A stretch of DNA of 60,649 nt from Candidatus Melainabacteria bacterium (GCA_016193285.1 JACPSL010000037.1:1-60649); one strand, 5' to 3'. Positions 7,532 to 17,247 are shown, counted from the stretch's first letter. Notes: generated by a model from the letters alone, not told the origin. Program-made: numbers and translations.

Positions 7532-8752
7532 TTATTTTAGTATAACTTTTGGAATTTGATTATTCTGAATAAGCATCAATGCTTCACCTACTAAGTAAAG
7601 TGAACCAGTTATAGCAATTAAATCATGACTGGTTTTATAAGCAATTTCCAATGCACTGGATAAATCGTTTGCTATTTCAGAATATGAACTATTAGTTAAG
7701 ACTGCCTGTTGTAAGAGTTCTTTTCTTGTTGCTCTCTTTGATTTTGGTTCTGTACATATTACATAACTATTTTGAGGAATTAAATTTTTAACAAAATTTA
7801 AATAATCTTTATCTAATATTCCTAGAATATAAGTTATTTTTTTATTATGAAATTCTTTGTTTAAAATATTTCTTAGTTCAATTGCACCAGCTACATTATG
7901 TGCACCATCTAAAAGTAAATCGTGTTCTTTGATAAATTGAAAACGTCCTTGGAATTGTAATGATTTTAAAAATTCTCTCTTGTTTAAATTAGCTACTTTA
8001 ACTTTTAGTTGAGAAGAAATTACACTCCAAGCTGCTAGCGTAATTTCTATATCTTTATCTATGTATGTAAGATCTTTTTCATGCTTTACGTGAATAAATT
8101 TTGAATTTAAAGTTTTTGCTTGATTTTTTATTATTTCAAATGTGCTGTTAGTTGCTGCAGTAACTATAAAATTATTTTGTTTTATGATTCCTGCTTTTTC
8201 ATATGATATTTCTTCAATGGTACTACCTAAGTAATCCATATGATCGTATGAGATATTTGTAATAATTGAACATAAAACATTTTCACTTGGTACAACATTT
8301 ATAGCATCAAATCTTCCTCCCATACCAATTTCTAAAAATGCAATATCAACTTCTTCTTTTGCAAATAATAAAAATGCAATTACTGCATATACTTCAAAAG
8401 GGGTTAGTCTTTCACTTACTAATTTTTTATTTTCAAATTTTTCAATTTCATGCAAAACTTCAAAAGCAAATTTGTCAAGTTTTTCTTCACTTATACTTTT
8501 TTCATTAATGACATATCTTTCTTTCCATGAAATCAAGTGAGGGCTTATATGTCTGCCAATTTTGTAATTAGTTAACTTGCAAGCTAGGTTTGAAAGGTAA
8601 TAAGTTACAGAACCTTTTCCATTTGTACCTCCAATTAAAACTGATTTAAATTTATTTTGTGGGCCTCCCAAATAATTTAAACAAGCACTAATTCTTTCTA
8701 GGCCAGGCTTTACTACTAGTCCACGTTTTTCTTCTAAGACTTGATTAAACAC
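7532..8752 (-). CDS. folC: Folylpolyglutamate/dihydrofolate synthase
   Basis: The 406-residue Mur-ligase-type protein has the P-loop GGTNGKGSVTYYLS, then SPHLISWKERYVIN and FLEIGMGGRFDAIN. The C-terminal ligase domain includes LLDGAHNVAGA and ITGSLYLVGEAL. FolC adds glutamate to dihydropteroate and to folates. It lies 14 bases downstream of rne on the same strand, so the radical SAM, rne and folC genes probably form one operon. Confidence 0.93.
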   Translation of the reverse strand: MFNQVLEEKRGLVVKPGLERISACLNYLGGPQNKFKSVLIGGTNGKGSVTYYLSNLACKLTNYKIGRHISPHLISWKERYVINEKSISEEKLDKFAFEVLHEIEKFENKKLVSERLTPFEVYAVIAFLLFAKEEVDIAFLEIGMGGRFDAINVVPSENVLCSIITNISYDHMDYLGSTIEEISYEKAGIIKQNNFIVTAATNSTFEIIKNQAKTLNSKFIHVKHEKDLTYIDKDIEITLAAWSVISSQLKVKVANLNKREFLKSLQFQGRFQFIKEHDLLLDGAHNVAGAIELRNILNKEFHNKKITYILGILDKDYLNFVKNLIPQNSYVICTEPKSKRATRKELLQQAVLTNSSYSEIANDLSSALEIAYKTSHDLIAITGSLYLVGEALMLIQNNQIPKVILK

Positions 8753-8766
8753 CGTTTATTTATTAT

Positions 8767-10419
8767 TTATTCACGTTCTTCAGATTCTTTTGGTGTAAGA
8801 GTAAAAACACCTGAGACATCATCTGGCTTTACACTGTACTTTGCTTTTTGAGCAAACTTTGAGGAGAAATCATCTTCTTTTTCTTCGTCGTCTTCTGATA
8901 TTTCAGATTCTAAATTACCTTCTCCTTCAAACTCACTTTCAAATTCACTTTCTAAAACTTCATTGTTATCATCCACAGCTTCTTCCATTTCATTTATTTC
9001 TTCAATTTCAGTTTCAGATGTATCTTCAAGTGACTGGATATCTTGTGCCTCACTATCAGGACTTGTTCTTATACTTCGTTCATCCTCAGATACAGATCCT
9101 GTTTGTCTTCTTTGCTCATATCTTCTCTGCATGTGGCCTCTACGACCTCTTTGCCCTCGCCAGTCACTACGATCTTGCTTATGTTCTTCTTGCCCTTCTT
9201 GTCTTTGCCTTCTTAATTCACCATCCAATACAATGTCAAAAATTAAGCCTGAACCACTGCAACTTTGGCAAGTATGCCCAAATATTTCTTGAAGACTTTG
9301 CCCTTGTCGTCTTCTTGTTAATTCCACTAATCCAAGATCGCTTAACTGACCAATTTGTGGTTTAGCTCTGTCAAACATAAGTGCATTTTCAAATGCTTCT
9401 AGTACAGTGATTTGATCTTTTCTATCATCCATATCAATAAAATCAACAACAATAACTCCACCAATATTCCTAAGTTTTAATTGTCTGCCTACTTCATGAG
9501 CTGCTTCAAGATTGGTTTTTAAAACTGTTTCTTGTAATGTACGGGAACTAGTAAACCTTCCAGAATTTACATCAATAACAGTTAAAGCTTCTGTTGTTTG
9601 GATAAATAAATATCCACCACTTGGTAGCTCAACCTTTGTTTGAAGTGAATTTAAAATTTCTCTCTCAACACCACGAGCAGACAAGATATTACTTTCTTTA
9701 TGAATGGTTACTTCAACGTCCTTCCCCGTCCAGTTTTTTAAGATTTGTTTTGCTCTAACTTGACCTTGCACACTGTCTAACACTACTTCATCAATCTCAG
9801 AAGTGTAGGCATCTCTAATTACTCTGTAAATAAAATCTTGATCTCTATATACAAGCCCAGGATATTTATGGTTTTCATGCTTGTCTGCAATTTCTTTCCA
9901 CAGATCCCATAGCATTTTAAAATCTTCTTCAAGATCATATTCATCCTTACCTTCTGCTTCTGTTCTGACTACAATTCCAATCGATGGTGGTTTTAATAAC
10001 GAAACCATTGCTTTTAGTCTATTTCTTTCTTGGTAGTCTACTATTTTTCTGCTAACAGAAACATTTGTATTTTCTGTAGTAAGGACTAAAAATCTTCCAG
10101 GCAAGCTTATTGCAGTGTTAACTCTTGGACCTTTATTGCTTGTTGGTTCCTTGACTATTTGAATTAAGAGTTTTTGATTTGGTTGCACCCTGTCGTACAA
10201 ATTACCTTGACCTGGAATATCACTAGCATGTAAAAATCCCATCCTATTGTTTCCTAAATTAACAAACACTGCATCTATGCTTGGCATTATATTTTCAACT
10301 CGTGCTGTATAAATATCACCTAACAATAGATCTCCTCTATGTATAAAAAATTCAATAGCTTTATCTTCTTCCATGATTGCTGCTATTTTGTCTTTTTCAG
10401 ATATAATTAATGATTTCAT
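8767..10419 (-). CDS. rne: Ribonuclease E/G
   Basis: This 550-residue endoribonuclease starts with the RNase E/G N-domain and embedded S1 domain (DIYTARVENIMPSIDAVFVNLG, then MGFLHASDI). The catalytic region has TVIDVNSGRF and VVDFIDMDDRKD, containing the two metal-binding aspartates. The zinc-link is a CxxC (HTCQSCSGSG). The last 150 residues are very acidic with an Arg-rich patch (RGQRGRRGHMQRRYEQRR) resembling an RNA- or partner-binding tail. It processes rRNA and initiates mRNA decay. Its start overlaps the upstream radical SAM gene by 23 bases. Confidence 0.95.
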   Translation of the reverse strand: MKSLIISEKDKIAAIMEEDKAIEFFIHRGDLLLGDIYTARVENIMPSIDAVFVNLGNNRMGFLHASDIPGQGNLYDRVQPNQKLLIQIVKEPTSNKGPRVNTAISLPGRFLVLTTENTNVSVSRKIVDYQERNRLKAMVSLLKPPSIGIVVRTEAEGKDEYDLEEDFKMLWDLWKEIADKHENHKYPGLVYRDQDFIYRVIRDAYTSEIDEVVLDSVQGQVRAKQILKNWTGKDVEVTIHKESNILSARGVEREILNSLQTKVELPSGGYLFIQTTEALTVIDVNSGRFTSSRTLQETVLKTNLEAAHEVGRQLKLRNIGGVIVVDFIDMDDRKDQITVLEAFENALMFDRAKPQIGQLSDLGLVELTRRRQGQSLQEIFGHTCQSCSGSGLIFDIVLDGELRRQRQEGQEEHKQDRSDWRGQRGRRGHMQRRYEQRRQTGSVSEDERSIRTSPDSEAQDIQSLEDTSETEIEEINEMEEAVDDNNEVLESEFESEFEGEGNLESEISEDDEEKEDDFSSKFAQKAKYSVKPDDVSGVFTLTPKESEERE

Positions 10420-13138
10420 TTTTCCCTTCCTTTTCTATAACCATTTTTTTTGTTATTTTCCAATTTAATGGCCAATTATTTGGCTCAATTTGAAAATCTT
10501 TGATCTTGTAAAGTTGCCCCATAAGATAACTTAAAACTATTTCTGCTCTAGTATTTCCCAAAAGCTCTAACTTAAATTCCAGTGGTTTAAAATTTAAAAT
10601 TTCTATCAGTTCAACATTTCTTCTAATATCAATTTCTTTTGTAGTCTGAACCAAAGAGTTTTGAGCTTGAAAACTTTCTATTGCAGTTTTTGTCTCACAT
10701 ATATATTTTTCCCATAGATCGGGCTTAGTAGTCAAAACTTTATATAAAAATTTAATATTTGCAACATTAGGCATTTTTTTACTTAAATTTATAGATTTTA
10801 CAGATTTTAACTGAATTTCAGGAGGTAATTGCTTGTTTAACATAATCTGTAAGTCCAAATCACTTATTTTTTCCACTAACTCAAGATACATAATTTCATA
10901 ATTACTTTCATAAAAAAGTGGTAAGGGTAGTAACCACTGCATTTTAACCCTTGGATTAAAACCACAAGTATAAGCTACTGGTATGTCATCTCTCCTTAAA
11001 GCTCTTTCAAATAATCTTTGAACATCTAAGTGAGAAATAAAACGGAGGTCGCCGGTTTTGGTATGGATTATTTCTACTTTAGAGCTTTGAGCTTGGAGCT
11101 TTAAGCTTGGACGTATGAACTCTAAGCCCTGAGTCCTATTTATTGTTCTTACAAATTTATTATTATCTGATTTATTTTCTGTTACTTCATTTACTAGATT
11201 TAATTTAAAACAAACTCCACAAGCATGGCATTTGTTTTCTGTACATGGCAATGTCTCAACTGTATTTAAAGCTTTGTTATATTCTTCTATTAAGAATTCT
11301 TTTAAAAGTCCGGTGTCTATTATATCCCATGGACATGTTGAACCTACTTCTCTATATTTAGTTGCTTCATAATTTAAATCAAAATTAATTTCTTTTGCTG
11401 CTTTATGCCAAGTATCAATATTTAAACATTCATCCCAGGCATCAAACTTTGCACCTTTTTTATATGCTGCATAAATTAGTTTTGAAACTTCTCTATCTCC
11501 ACGACTCATTACGGCTTCAAGCAAGGCAACTTTTGGATCAGTATAATTTAATTTTACTGTTCTTAGTTTATGTTCTCTTACTTTTTGTTTTAAGTAATTT
11601 ATTTTTTCTTGAAACTCATTTGTAGAGTTCTGACTAAACCATTGAAATGGAGTAAACGCTTTTGGTACAAATGTAGAAATGGTACATGTAATATTAAGGG
11701 GTTTTTTGTTTTTTTCTTTTGAAAGATTTTGTGCCCACTTAAGTAAGTCAATAATTCCATCTAAATCTTTTGTTGTTTCAGTTGGAAGCCCAATCATAAA
11801 ATAAAGTTTTACATGATGAAAACCACTATCATAAACATTTTCTATTGCTTTTTTAATATCTTCTTCTTTAAGTCCCTTGTTTATTACTTTCCTAAGTCTT
11901 TCTGTACCAGCTTCAGGTGCTAAGGTAATTCCTGATTTTCTAATTGTATTTAACTCATTTGCAATTCTTAGATCAAATCTGTCTATCCTTTGTGAAGGCA
12001 TCGATAATGAAATCCCTTTTGGTGCATGGCAGGAATTTAAACTTATTGTTAACTCATGTAATTTTGTATAATCACTTGCTGATAATGAAAGTAAAGAATA
12101 CTCATCATAGCCTGAATTTTTCAATGCATCTCTTGAAAGTTTAATTAGTTCATTAAGTGTTCTTTCTCTAACTGGTAAACAAACATATCCTGCTTGACAA
12201 AATCTACATCCACGATCACAACCTCTTCTTATTTCTAATACTTGCCTGTCTTGTATTGATGATAAGTATGATACTGGACCTGTGGTTGGTTGATTAGAAT
12301 TGGTTAGACTTACAGCTCTTTTTTTAATTTTTTCTGAAACAGGATTTAGTAAGGAAACTGGTTTAGGAAGATAATTTTCATTTGGATCTACTTCGTAAAA
12401 TTTAGGGACATATATGCCTTGGATTTGAGCTAACCTACAGAGTAATTCATCTTTTGGGCGTACCATTGGTACGCCCCTACATTTTGCTTCCCTTATAATT
12501 TCTAAAACTTCAATAATTACTTCTTCTCCATCACCAATAATAAAGAAGTCAATAAAATCTGACATTGGCTCTGGATTAAATGTTGCAGGTCCACCAGCAA
12601 AAATAAGAGGAAAAATTTCTTTTCTATCTTTTGAAAATACTTTTAAATGTGAAAGTTCAAGAATATTTAATACATTTGTATAAGAAAGTTCATACGATAG
12701 TGAAAAACCTAATAAGTCAAAATTATTTAATGGTTCAAAACTTTCCCAACCCCAAAGAGAGAGCTTTTCAGCTCTAAGCAGCTTTTCCATATCTTTCATT
12801 GGAGCATAAGCTCTGTCACATAAAAAATCAGGATGACTATTTATGACTTGATATAAAATCTTTGTACCAAAGGTAGACATGCCTAATTCATATAAATCCG
12901 GATAAATCAAAGCTGTTCTAACCTTAGCTTCTGCCCACTTTTTTAATTCCTTTTTTTGTTCTCTCCTTCCATTCCCGGCTCCGAGTCTCCCTGTCTCATT
13001 TTCTACTAAATGCCCTAACTCAATTCCTAAATACTGCCCTGGTTTTTGGACTCTAAGTAAAAGATTATTAACTAAATTAAAATAAGTATTTGAGCTTGTA
13101 TTTAGTTCTTCTAGATTGTTTAAAGTTTTTAATTCCAT
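10397..13138 (-). CDS. B12-binding/radical SAM protein with TIGR03936-type C-terminal domain
   Basis: The 913-residue protein fuses three parts: an N-terminal B12-binding-like domain (ALIYPDLYELGMS to about residue 270), a radical SAM core with the CxxxCxxC cluster motif (RRGCDRGCRFCQAG), and, from about residue 690, a TIGR03936-type domain (KTGDLRFISHLDVQRLFERALRR). A Cys cluster (CTENKCHACGVC) lies between. The substrate is unknown; coupling to rne suggests an RNA-related role, as in related genomes. Three short in-frame insertions of repeat DNA interrupt otherwise conserved parts: a GC-rich stretch (12961-13000), a palindrome (12456-12476) and a heptamer array (11081-11108). Confidence 0.93.
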   Translation of the reverse strand: MELKTLNNLEELNTSSNTYFNLVNNLLLRVQKPGQYLGIELGHLVENETGRLGAGNGRREQKKELKKWAEAKVRTALIYPDLYELGMSTFGTKILYQVINSHPDFLCDRAYAPMKDMEKLLRAEKLSLWGWESFEPLNNFDLLGFSLSYELSYTNVLNILELSHLKVFSKDRKEIFPLIFAGGPATFNPEPMSDFIDFFIIGDGEEVIIEVLEIIREAKCRGVPMVRPKDELLCRLAQIQGIYVPKFYEVDPNENYLPKPVSLLNPVSEKIKKRAVSLTNSNQPTTGPVSYLSSIQDRQVLEIRRGCDRGCRFCQAGYVCLPVRERTLNELIKLSRDALKNSGYDEYSLLSLSASDYTKLHELTISLNSCHAPKGISLSMPSQRIDRFDLRIANELNTIRKSGITLAPEAGTERLRKVINKGLKEEDIKKAIENVYDSGFHHVKLYFMIGLPTETTKDLDGIIDLLKWAQNLSKEKNKKPLNITCTISTFVPKAFTPFQWFSQNSTNEFQEKINYLKQKVREHKLRTVKLNYTDPKVALLEAVMSRGDREVSKLIYAAYKKGAKFDAWDECLNIDTWHKAAKEINFDLNYEATKYREVGSTCPWDIIDTGLLKEFLIEEYNKALNTVETLPCTENKCHACGVCFKLNLVNEVTENKSDNNKFVRTINRTQGLEFIRPSLKLQAQSSKVEIIHTKTGDLRFISHLDVQRLFERALRRDDIPVAYTCGFNPRVKMQWLLPLPLFYESNYEIMYLELVEKISDLDLQIMLNKQLPPEIQLKSVKSINLSKKMPNVANIKFLYKVLTTKPDLWEKYICETKTAIESFQAQNSLVQTTKEIDIRRNVELIEILNFKPLEFKLELLGNTRAEIVLSYLMGQLYKIKDFQIEPNNWPLNWKITKKMVIEKEGKNEIINYI
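11081..11108. repeat. Heptamer array NNAGCTT x4 inside radical SAM gene
   Basis: On the plus strand AGAGCTT, TGAGCTT, GGAGCTT and TAAGCTT follow each other without gaps. The array falls in the linker before the C-terminal domain and encodes SLKLQAQSS. The same NNAGCTT unit occurs in ubiX at 13391-13425. Confidence 0.85.
12456..12476. repeat. Perfect palindromic repeat inside radical SAM gene
   Basis: GGGCGTACCA and its reverse complement TGGTACGCCC are separated by one base. The insertion adds CRGVPMVRP to the protein near residue 222 without breaking the frame. Its high G+C contrasts with the flanks, as expected for a dispersed REP-like element. Confidence 0.8.
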
Positions 13139-13181
13139 TTTGATATTATGATGTAAGATATAAGCTTAAGGAATTAATTAT

Positions 13182-13817
13182 ATGAGTAACTTAAATCTAC
13201 CAATTGTACTTGCAATTTCAGGAGCTAGTGGAACTATTTACGGACTTAGAACTTTACAAGTTCTTCTAGAGAATAATTATAATGTTGAATTAATTATTTC
13301 AGAAAATGCTATTAAAGTGGCTAAAGATGAACTTGACTTAAATCTTTCAACAAATCCAGAATTCTTAAAAGAACAAGTATTATCTTATTTGAAGCTTTCA
13401 GCTTTCAGCTCTCAGCTACAAGCTTATTCACATAATGATATCTCAGCATCAATCTCTAGTGGCTCATATAAAACAAATGGAATGATTATTATCCCTGCAT
13501 CAATGGGAACAATCGGTGCAATTGCATCTTGTACATCTCATAATCTCATAACAAGAGCAGCTGATGTATGTTTAAAGGAGAAAAGAAAATTAGTGCTTGT
13601 ACCAAGAGAAATGCCTTTAAGTTCAATACACCTAGAAAATCTTTTAAAGTTAAGTAGGGTAGGTGCAGTCGTTGCACCTGCTTGTGGTGCTTTTTATCAA
13701 AATCCAAAATCTTTAGATGACATGATTAGTTTTATTGTTGGAAAAGTATTGGATCAATTTGAGGTTAACCATAACATCTTTAAAAGATGGACAAGTAAGT
13801 CACTTGTATATGAATAA
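13182..13817 (+). CDS. ubiX: Flavin prenyltransferase UbiX
   Basis: The 211-residue product has the UbiX signature: LAISGASGTIYGLR for FMN binding, IIIPASMGTIGAIASC, and the C-terminal VPREMPLSSIHLENLLKLS with APACGAFYQNP. UbiX joins dimethylallyl phosphate to FMN to make prenylated FMN, the cofactor of UbiD-type decarboxylases; no ubiD lies in the window. An AAGGA precedes the ATG. A heptamer array (13391-13425) has inserted LKLSAFSSQLQAYS into a surface region, making the protein somewhat longer than usual. Confidence 0.93.
   Translation: MSNLNLPIVLAISGASGTIYGLRTLQVLLENNYNVELIISENAIKVAKDELDLNLSTNPEFLKEQVLSYLKLSAFSSQLQAYSHNDISASISSGSYKTNGMIIIPASMGTIGAIASCTSHNLITRAADVCLKEKRKLVLVPREMPLSSIHLENLLKLSRVGAVVAPACGAFYQNPKSLDDMISFIVGKVLDQFEVNHNIFKRWTSKSLVYE
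13391..13425 (+). repeat. Heptamer array NNAGCTN x5 inside ubiX
   Basis: GAAGCTT, TCAGCTT, TCAGCTC, TCAGCTA and CAAGCTT run head to tail. The consensus matches the array at 11081-11108 in a different gene, so the unit is dispersed rather than a local slip product. Confidence 0.85.
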
Positions 13818-15012
13818 TTTATCATTTATTGATGAAGAGCTTGAGTTACTAGTAAGTGCTGGTTTAAAACGAGAGCTTAAGACTGTTCTAACAGCATCTG
13901 GGCCTTGGGTTGAAATTAGTGGTGGAAAAAGAGTTCTACAGTTTGGATCTAATAATTATTTAGGACTTTCTAACCATCCAGAAGTTATAAATGCAAGCAA
14001 AGCTGCAGTAAGTAAGTATGGTGCAGGTAGCACTGGTTCAAGATTACTTAGTGGTACTACTGAATTACATACCTTACTTGAAAAAGCACTAGCTCTTTTT
14101 GAACATTCAGAAAGTGCTCTTTTTTTTAGTTCTGGTTATTCAGCTAATGTAGGGTTACTTTCAGCTCTTATTGGTAAAGAAGATATTGTTTACTCAGATG
14201 AATTAAATCATGCTTCTATTATTGATGGAATAAGGCTTTCAGGAGCTTCTAAGTTTATTTACAATCATAATGATATTAGTCACTTAGAGAAACTCATTAA
14301 TGAAAGTATGGAAACGTATAATAGAAGAAGTTTTATTGTTACTGATACAGTTTTTAGTATGGATGGAGATATAGCACCATTAAAAGAAATTGGACTTGTT
14401 GCTGAAAAATATAACCTTATAACTATTGTTGATGAAGCTCATGCAACAGGAGTTTTTGGAAAAAAAGGAAATGGAGTTATAGAAGAATTAAATCTAGAAA
14501 ATTATTTTCCTATTAAGATAGGTACATGTTCAAAAGCAATGGGAGTAGAAGGTGGATTTTGTTGTGGCCCAAAGAATTTAATTGAGCTTTTACAGAACAA
14601 AGCTAGATCATTTATGTTTTCAACTAGTCCAAGTCCACAAGTTACAGGCGCAGTATTAAAATCACTTGAATTAGTCATAGATAGTGAATGGAGAAGAGAA
14701 AGATTATGGAACAATGCTAAATTATTATATTCTGGTTTAAAAAAGATTTATAAACTAAAGCTAGGTAAATTTCAATCTCCAATTATTTCAGTTTATTTCA
14801 ATAATATTGAAGAAGCCATTTTAATTTCAAATAAACTTTTTAATGAATGTCATATTTGGGCTCCAGTAATTCGCCCACCTACTGTTAAACAACCAAGAAT
14901 TAGGCTAACTCCAATATCTCCACATAGTGAAGAAGATATTAAATATGTTGTTAAAGCATTTGAATATTTAGCAAAAGACATAAAAGCTGAACCACTTGGA
15001 ATTCTTAATTAA
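13810..15012 (+). CDS. bioF: 8-amino-7-oxononanoate synthase / 2-amino-3-ketobutyrate CoA ligase family
   Basis: The 400-residue alpha-oxoamine synthase has FGSNNYLGLSNHPEV, GAGSTGSRLLSGTTELH, the PLP-aspartate region IVDEAHATGVFG and the PLP lysine in IGTCSKAMGVEGGF. Family members condense an acyl-CoA with an amino acid (pimeloyl-CoA and alanine for BioF; acetyl-CoA and glycine for Kbl). No other biotin genes are near, so the exact substrate is uncertain. I chose the ATG at 13810, which overlaps the ubiX stop by 8 bases, over a longer frame starting inside ubiX. Confidence 0.85.
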   Translation: MNNLSFIDEELELLVSAGLKRELKTVLTASGPWVEISGGKRVLQFGSNNYLGLSNHPEVINASKAAVSKYGAGSTGSRLLSGTTELHTLLEKALALFEHSESALFFSSGYSANVGLLSALIGKEDIVYSDELNHASIIDGIRLSGASKFIYNHNDISHLEKLINESMETYNRRSFIVTDTVFSMDGDIAPLKEIGLVAEKYNLITIVDEAHATGVFGKKGNGVIEELNLENYFPIKIGTCSKAMGVEGGFCCGPKNLIELLQNKARSFMFSTSPSPQVTGAVLKSLELVIDSEWRRERLWNNAKLLYSGLKKIYKLKLGKFQSPIISVYFNNIEEAILISNKLFNECHIWAPVIRPPTVKQPRIRLTPISPHSEEDIKYVVKAFEYLAKDIKAEPLGILN

Positions 15013-16127
15013 TGACAAATTTGCAGATTAAAAATCTCTCAAAGTCTTTTGGAAGTAGTAAGGTGCTTGATGATATTAATTTAAAAGTTTCTGAGGGTGA
15101 ATTTGTTGTCTTAGTAGGTCCTTCTGGCTCTGGTAAGTCAACAATACTTAGAACAATTGCAGGTTTAGAACAGCCAGACTCAGGTAATATCGAGATAAAT
15201 AATATTGTTGTTAATAATTTGCCTCCCAAAGATCGTGACATAGCGATGGTCTTTCAAAATTATGCATTGTATCCACATTTAAATGTCTATGAAAATTTAG
15301 CTTTCCCCTTAAAAATGAAAGGTATAAATAAAAATGAAACTAAAATAAGAGTTAAAGATACAGCAGGGTTATTAGGTATAGAAAATTATTTAAAGAAAAA
15401 ACCAAAAGAACTTTCTGGTGGCGAAAGACAAAGAGTTGCACTTGGTAGAGCAATAATTCGAAAACCAAAATTATTTTTAATGGATGAACCTTTAAGTAAT
15501 TTAGATGCAAAACTTAGAACACAAATGAGAGCAGAGCTTTTAAAGCTACATAAGACTTTAGCAACTACTGTAATTTATGTTACTCATGATCAAATTGAAG
15601 CATTAACAATGGGGAGTAAAATAGTTGTTTTAAATAAAGGCAGGATCCAACAAATTGGCGAACCTCAATATGTTTATAATTTTCCAGCTAATACTTTTGT
15701 AGCTGGTTTTATTGGAAGTCCTTCTATGAATTTTTTTAACTTTAGATTTGTAAATAGTTCAAGTGTTTTTCTTGAAGATAAAGAGTATAAGGTTAATTTT
15801 AAAAAAGAATTCCTGGAGATGATTAATAAACACTGCTTATACAATAAAAAAATTATTTTAGGAGTCAGGCCAGAAAACTTAAATCTTTTAAATTCTTTTA
15901 ACCAGGATTTTATAGCTTTTGATGCATTTGTAAACTTTGTTGAAATTTTAGGAAGTGAATGTCTCCTTTATATAAATATTAAAAACACTCAAGTTAAAAA
16001 TAATTATGTTCTAAGACTTGTTGAAAATTGTGATATTAAAGCAGGTGAACAAATTAAAGTTTCAATTGATTTAAATAAAACTCATTTCTTTGATGTTAAT
16101 TCAGGAAACAGGTTTAATAATGATTGA
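15012..16127 (+). CDS. ABC transporter ATPase, MalK/UgpC type
   Basis: The 371-residue ATPase has Walker A GPSGSGKST, signature LSGGERQRVALGRA, Walker B LFLMDEPLSNLD and the H-loop THDQIEA. A C-terminal OB/TOBE-like extension (VRPENLNLLNSF) is typical of MalK/UgpC subunits of carbohydrate importers. Its start overlaps the bioF stop by one base. The matching permease (18821-19657) lies three genes on, beyond two pilus genes; a second permease and a binding protein are not in the window. Confidence 0.92.
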   Translation: MTNLQIKNLSKSFGSSKVLDDINLKVSEGEFVVLVGPSGSGKSTILRTIAGLEQPDSGNIEINNIVVNNLPPKDRDIAMVFQNYALYPHLNVYENLAFPLKMKGINKNETKIRVKDTAGLLGIENYLKKKPKELSGGERQRVALGRAIIRKPKLFLMDEPLSNLDAKLRTQMRAELLKLHKTLATTVIYVTHDQIEALTMGSKIVVLNKGRIQQIGEPQYVYNFPANTFVAGFIGSPSMNFFNFRFVNSSSVFLEDKEYKVNFKKEFLEMINKHCLYNKKIILGVRPENLNLLNSFNQDFIAFDAFVNFVEILGSECLLYINIKNTQVKNNYVLRLVENCDIKAGEQIKVSIDLNKTHFFDVNSGNRFNND

Positions 16128-17247
16128 GATTTTTGTATTTGTTATTGGAGCATGTTTTGGTAGTTTTTTTAAACTTGTTGTTGACAGATATGGAACAAGT
16201 GATTCGTTTATATTTAAACCTTCATTTTGTCTAAAATGCAACACAAATCTATATTGGTGGCAGAACATTCCAATAATTAGTTACTTGCTTTTAGGTGGTA
16301 AATGTTATTTTTGTAAAAGTAAGATTAATGTGTATTCTTTTTATGCTGAATTGATTACTGCTTCAATACTACTATTAATTTACTTGTCTCTTATAAAAAC
16401 AAGTATAAGTTATTTTGAAATTATGCTTTTTGTTTTTTTTGCTTTAATTTTAATTATCCTTTCCATGTTTGATATTAAACATAGAATTGTTCCACATTTA
16501 ATTACTTATTCAGGAATATTAATCTTAATTTTAATCCAGTTAATTCAAACACAATTTAAATTATTTGTATTTTTAAATTTAGGCATTGCTTTTATTTTTA
16601 TGGATATTTTATATTTTTTTGTTACTCTTTTAAAAAAGTACAAACCCGAAATAAATAATATTGTTGTTCCTATACTTTTTTGGTTAGGATTTTCATTTTA
16701 TAGTACAAATATTAAATTTTTAATTTTTGCTTGTGTGTTTTACTTTATATTTTTAGGATTTAAATTTTCGACTAGGCTTTATATTTCTTCTTGGTTTTTT
16801 ATTTTTATTTTTATTTTAATAAATTTTTACAAAAGTCTTTTAATTGCCTTTAATCAAGCAAGACTTATAAAAATCTTTGAAGGAATTGGAGTAATATATT
16901 TTATTTGTGAGATTTTATTTTACTTTCTTGCAGTTTTATTTTTAGAGAGATTTTTTAGCAGCAAGACTAGTCACTTAAAAGAAAATTTAAATATTTCAAC
17001 AGTCTTAGGAGGCGGAGATATAACGCTTTTTGCTTTAATTAGTGTATTTTTAAGTTTTAAGCTAGCTTTTTTGTCTTTATTTATTGCATCTTTATTAGCC
17101 CTAATCAGTCATTTCATTATGAGAGGTATAAAACTTTTTAAGGGTTATAAAACTTCATTGCAAGAAGAAAAAGTTTTAACACAATATATCCCATTTATAC
17201 CTTATTTAGCAGGTGCTTGTTTAATCGTTATACTGTTTGTCAAATAA
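16120..17247 (+). CDS. pilD: Prepilin peptidase (type IV leader peptidase/methylase)
   Basis: The 375-residue multi-pass membrane protein has the N-terminal domain with two CxxC pairs (C37/C40, C62/C65). Two catalytic aspartates of the aspartic prepilin peptidase are present: D118 in MFDIKHRIVPH and D300 in the GxGD motif GGGDITLF. It cleaves and methylates type IV prepilins at the inner membrane. The protein is longer than the usual 250-290 residues because of an extra hydrophobic block (about residues 150-280). The ATG at 16120 overlaps the end of the ABC ATPase gene by 8 bases. Confidence 0.9.
   Translation: MIEIFVFVIGACFGSFFKLVVDRYGTSDSFIFKPSFCLKCNTNLYWWQNIPIISYLLLGGKCYFCKSKINVYSFYAELITASILLLIYLSLIKTSISYFEIMLFVFFALILIILSMFDIKHRIVPHLITYSGILILILIQLIQTQFKLFVFLNLGIAFIFMDILYFFVTLLKKYKPEINNIVVPILFWLGFSFYSTNIKFLIFACVFYFIFLGFKFSTRLYISSWFFIFIFILINFYKSLLIAFNQARLIKIFEGIGVIYFICEILFYFLAVLFLERFFSSKTSHLKENLNISTVLGGGDITLFALISVFLSFKLAFLSLFIASLLALISHFIMRGIKLFKGYKTSLQEEKVLTQYIPFIPYLAGACLIVILFVK

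Noticed and set aside
8841-9365. Long plus-strand frame opposite rne rich in Leu, His and Phe
   Set aside because: It is the antisense shadow of the acidic, repetitive rne tail; no start site or family pattern.
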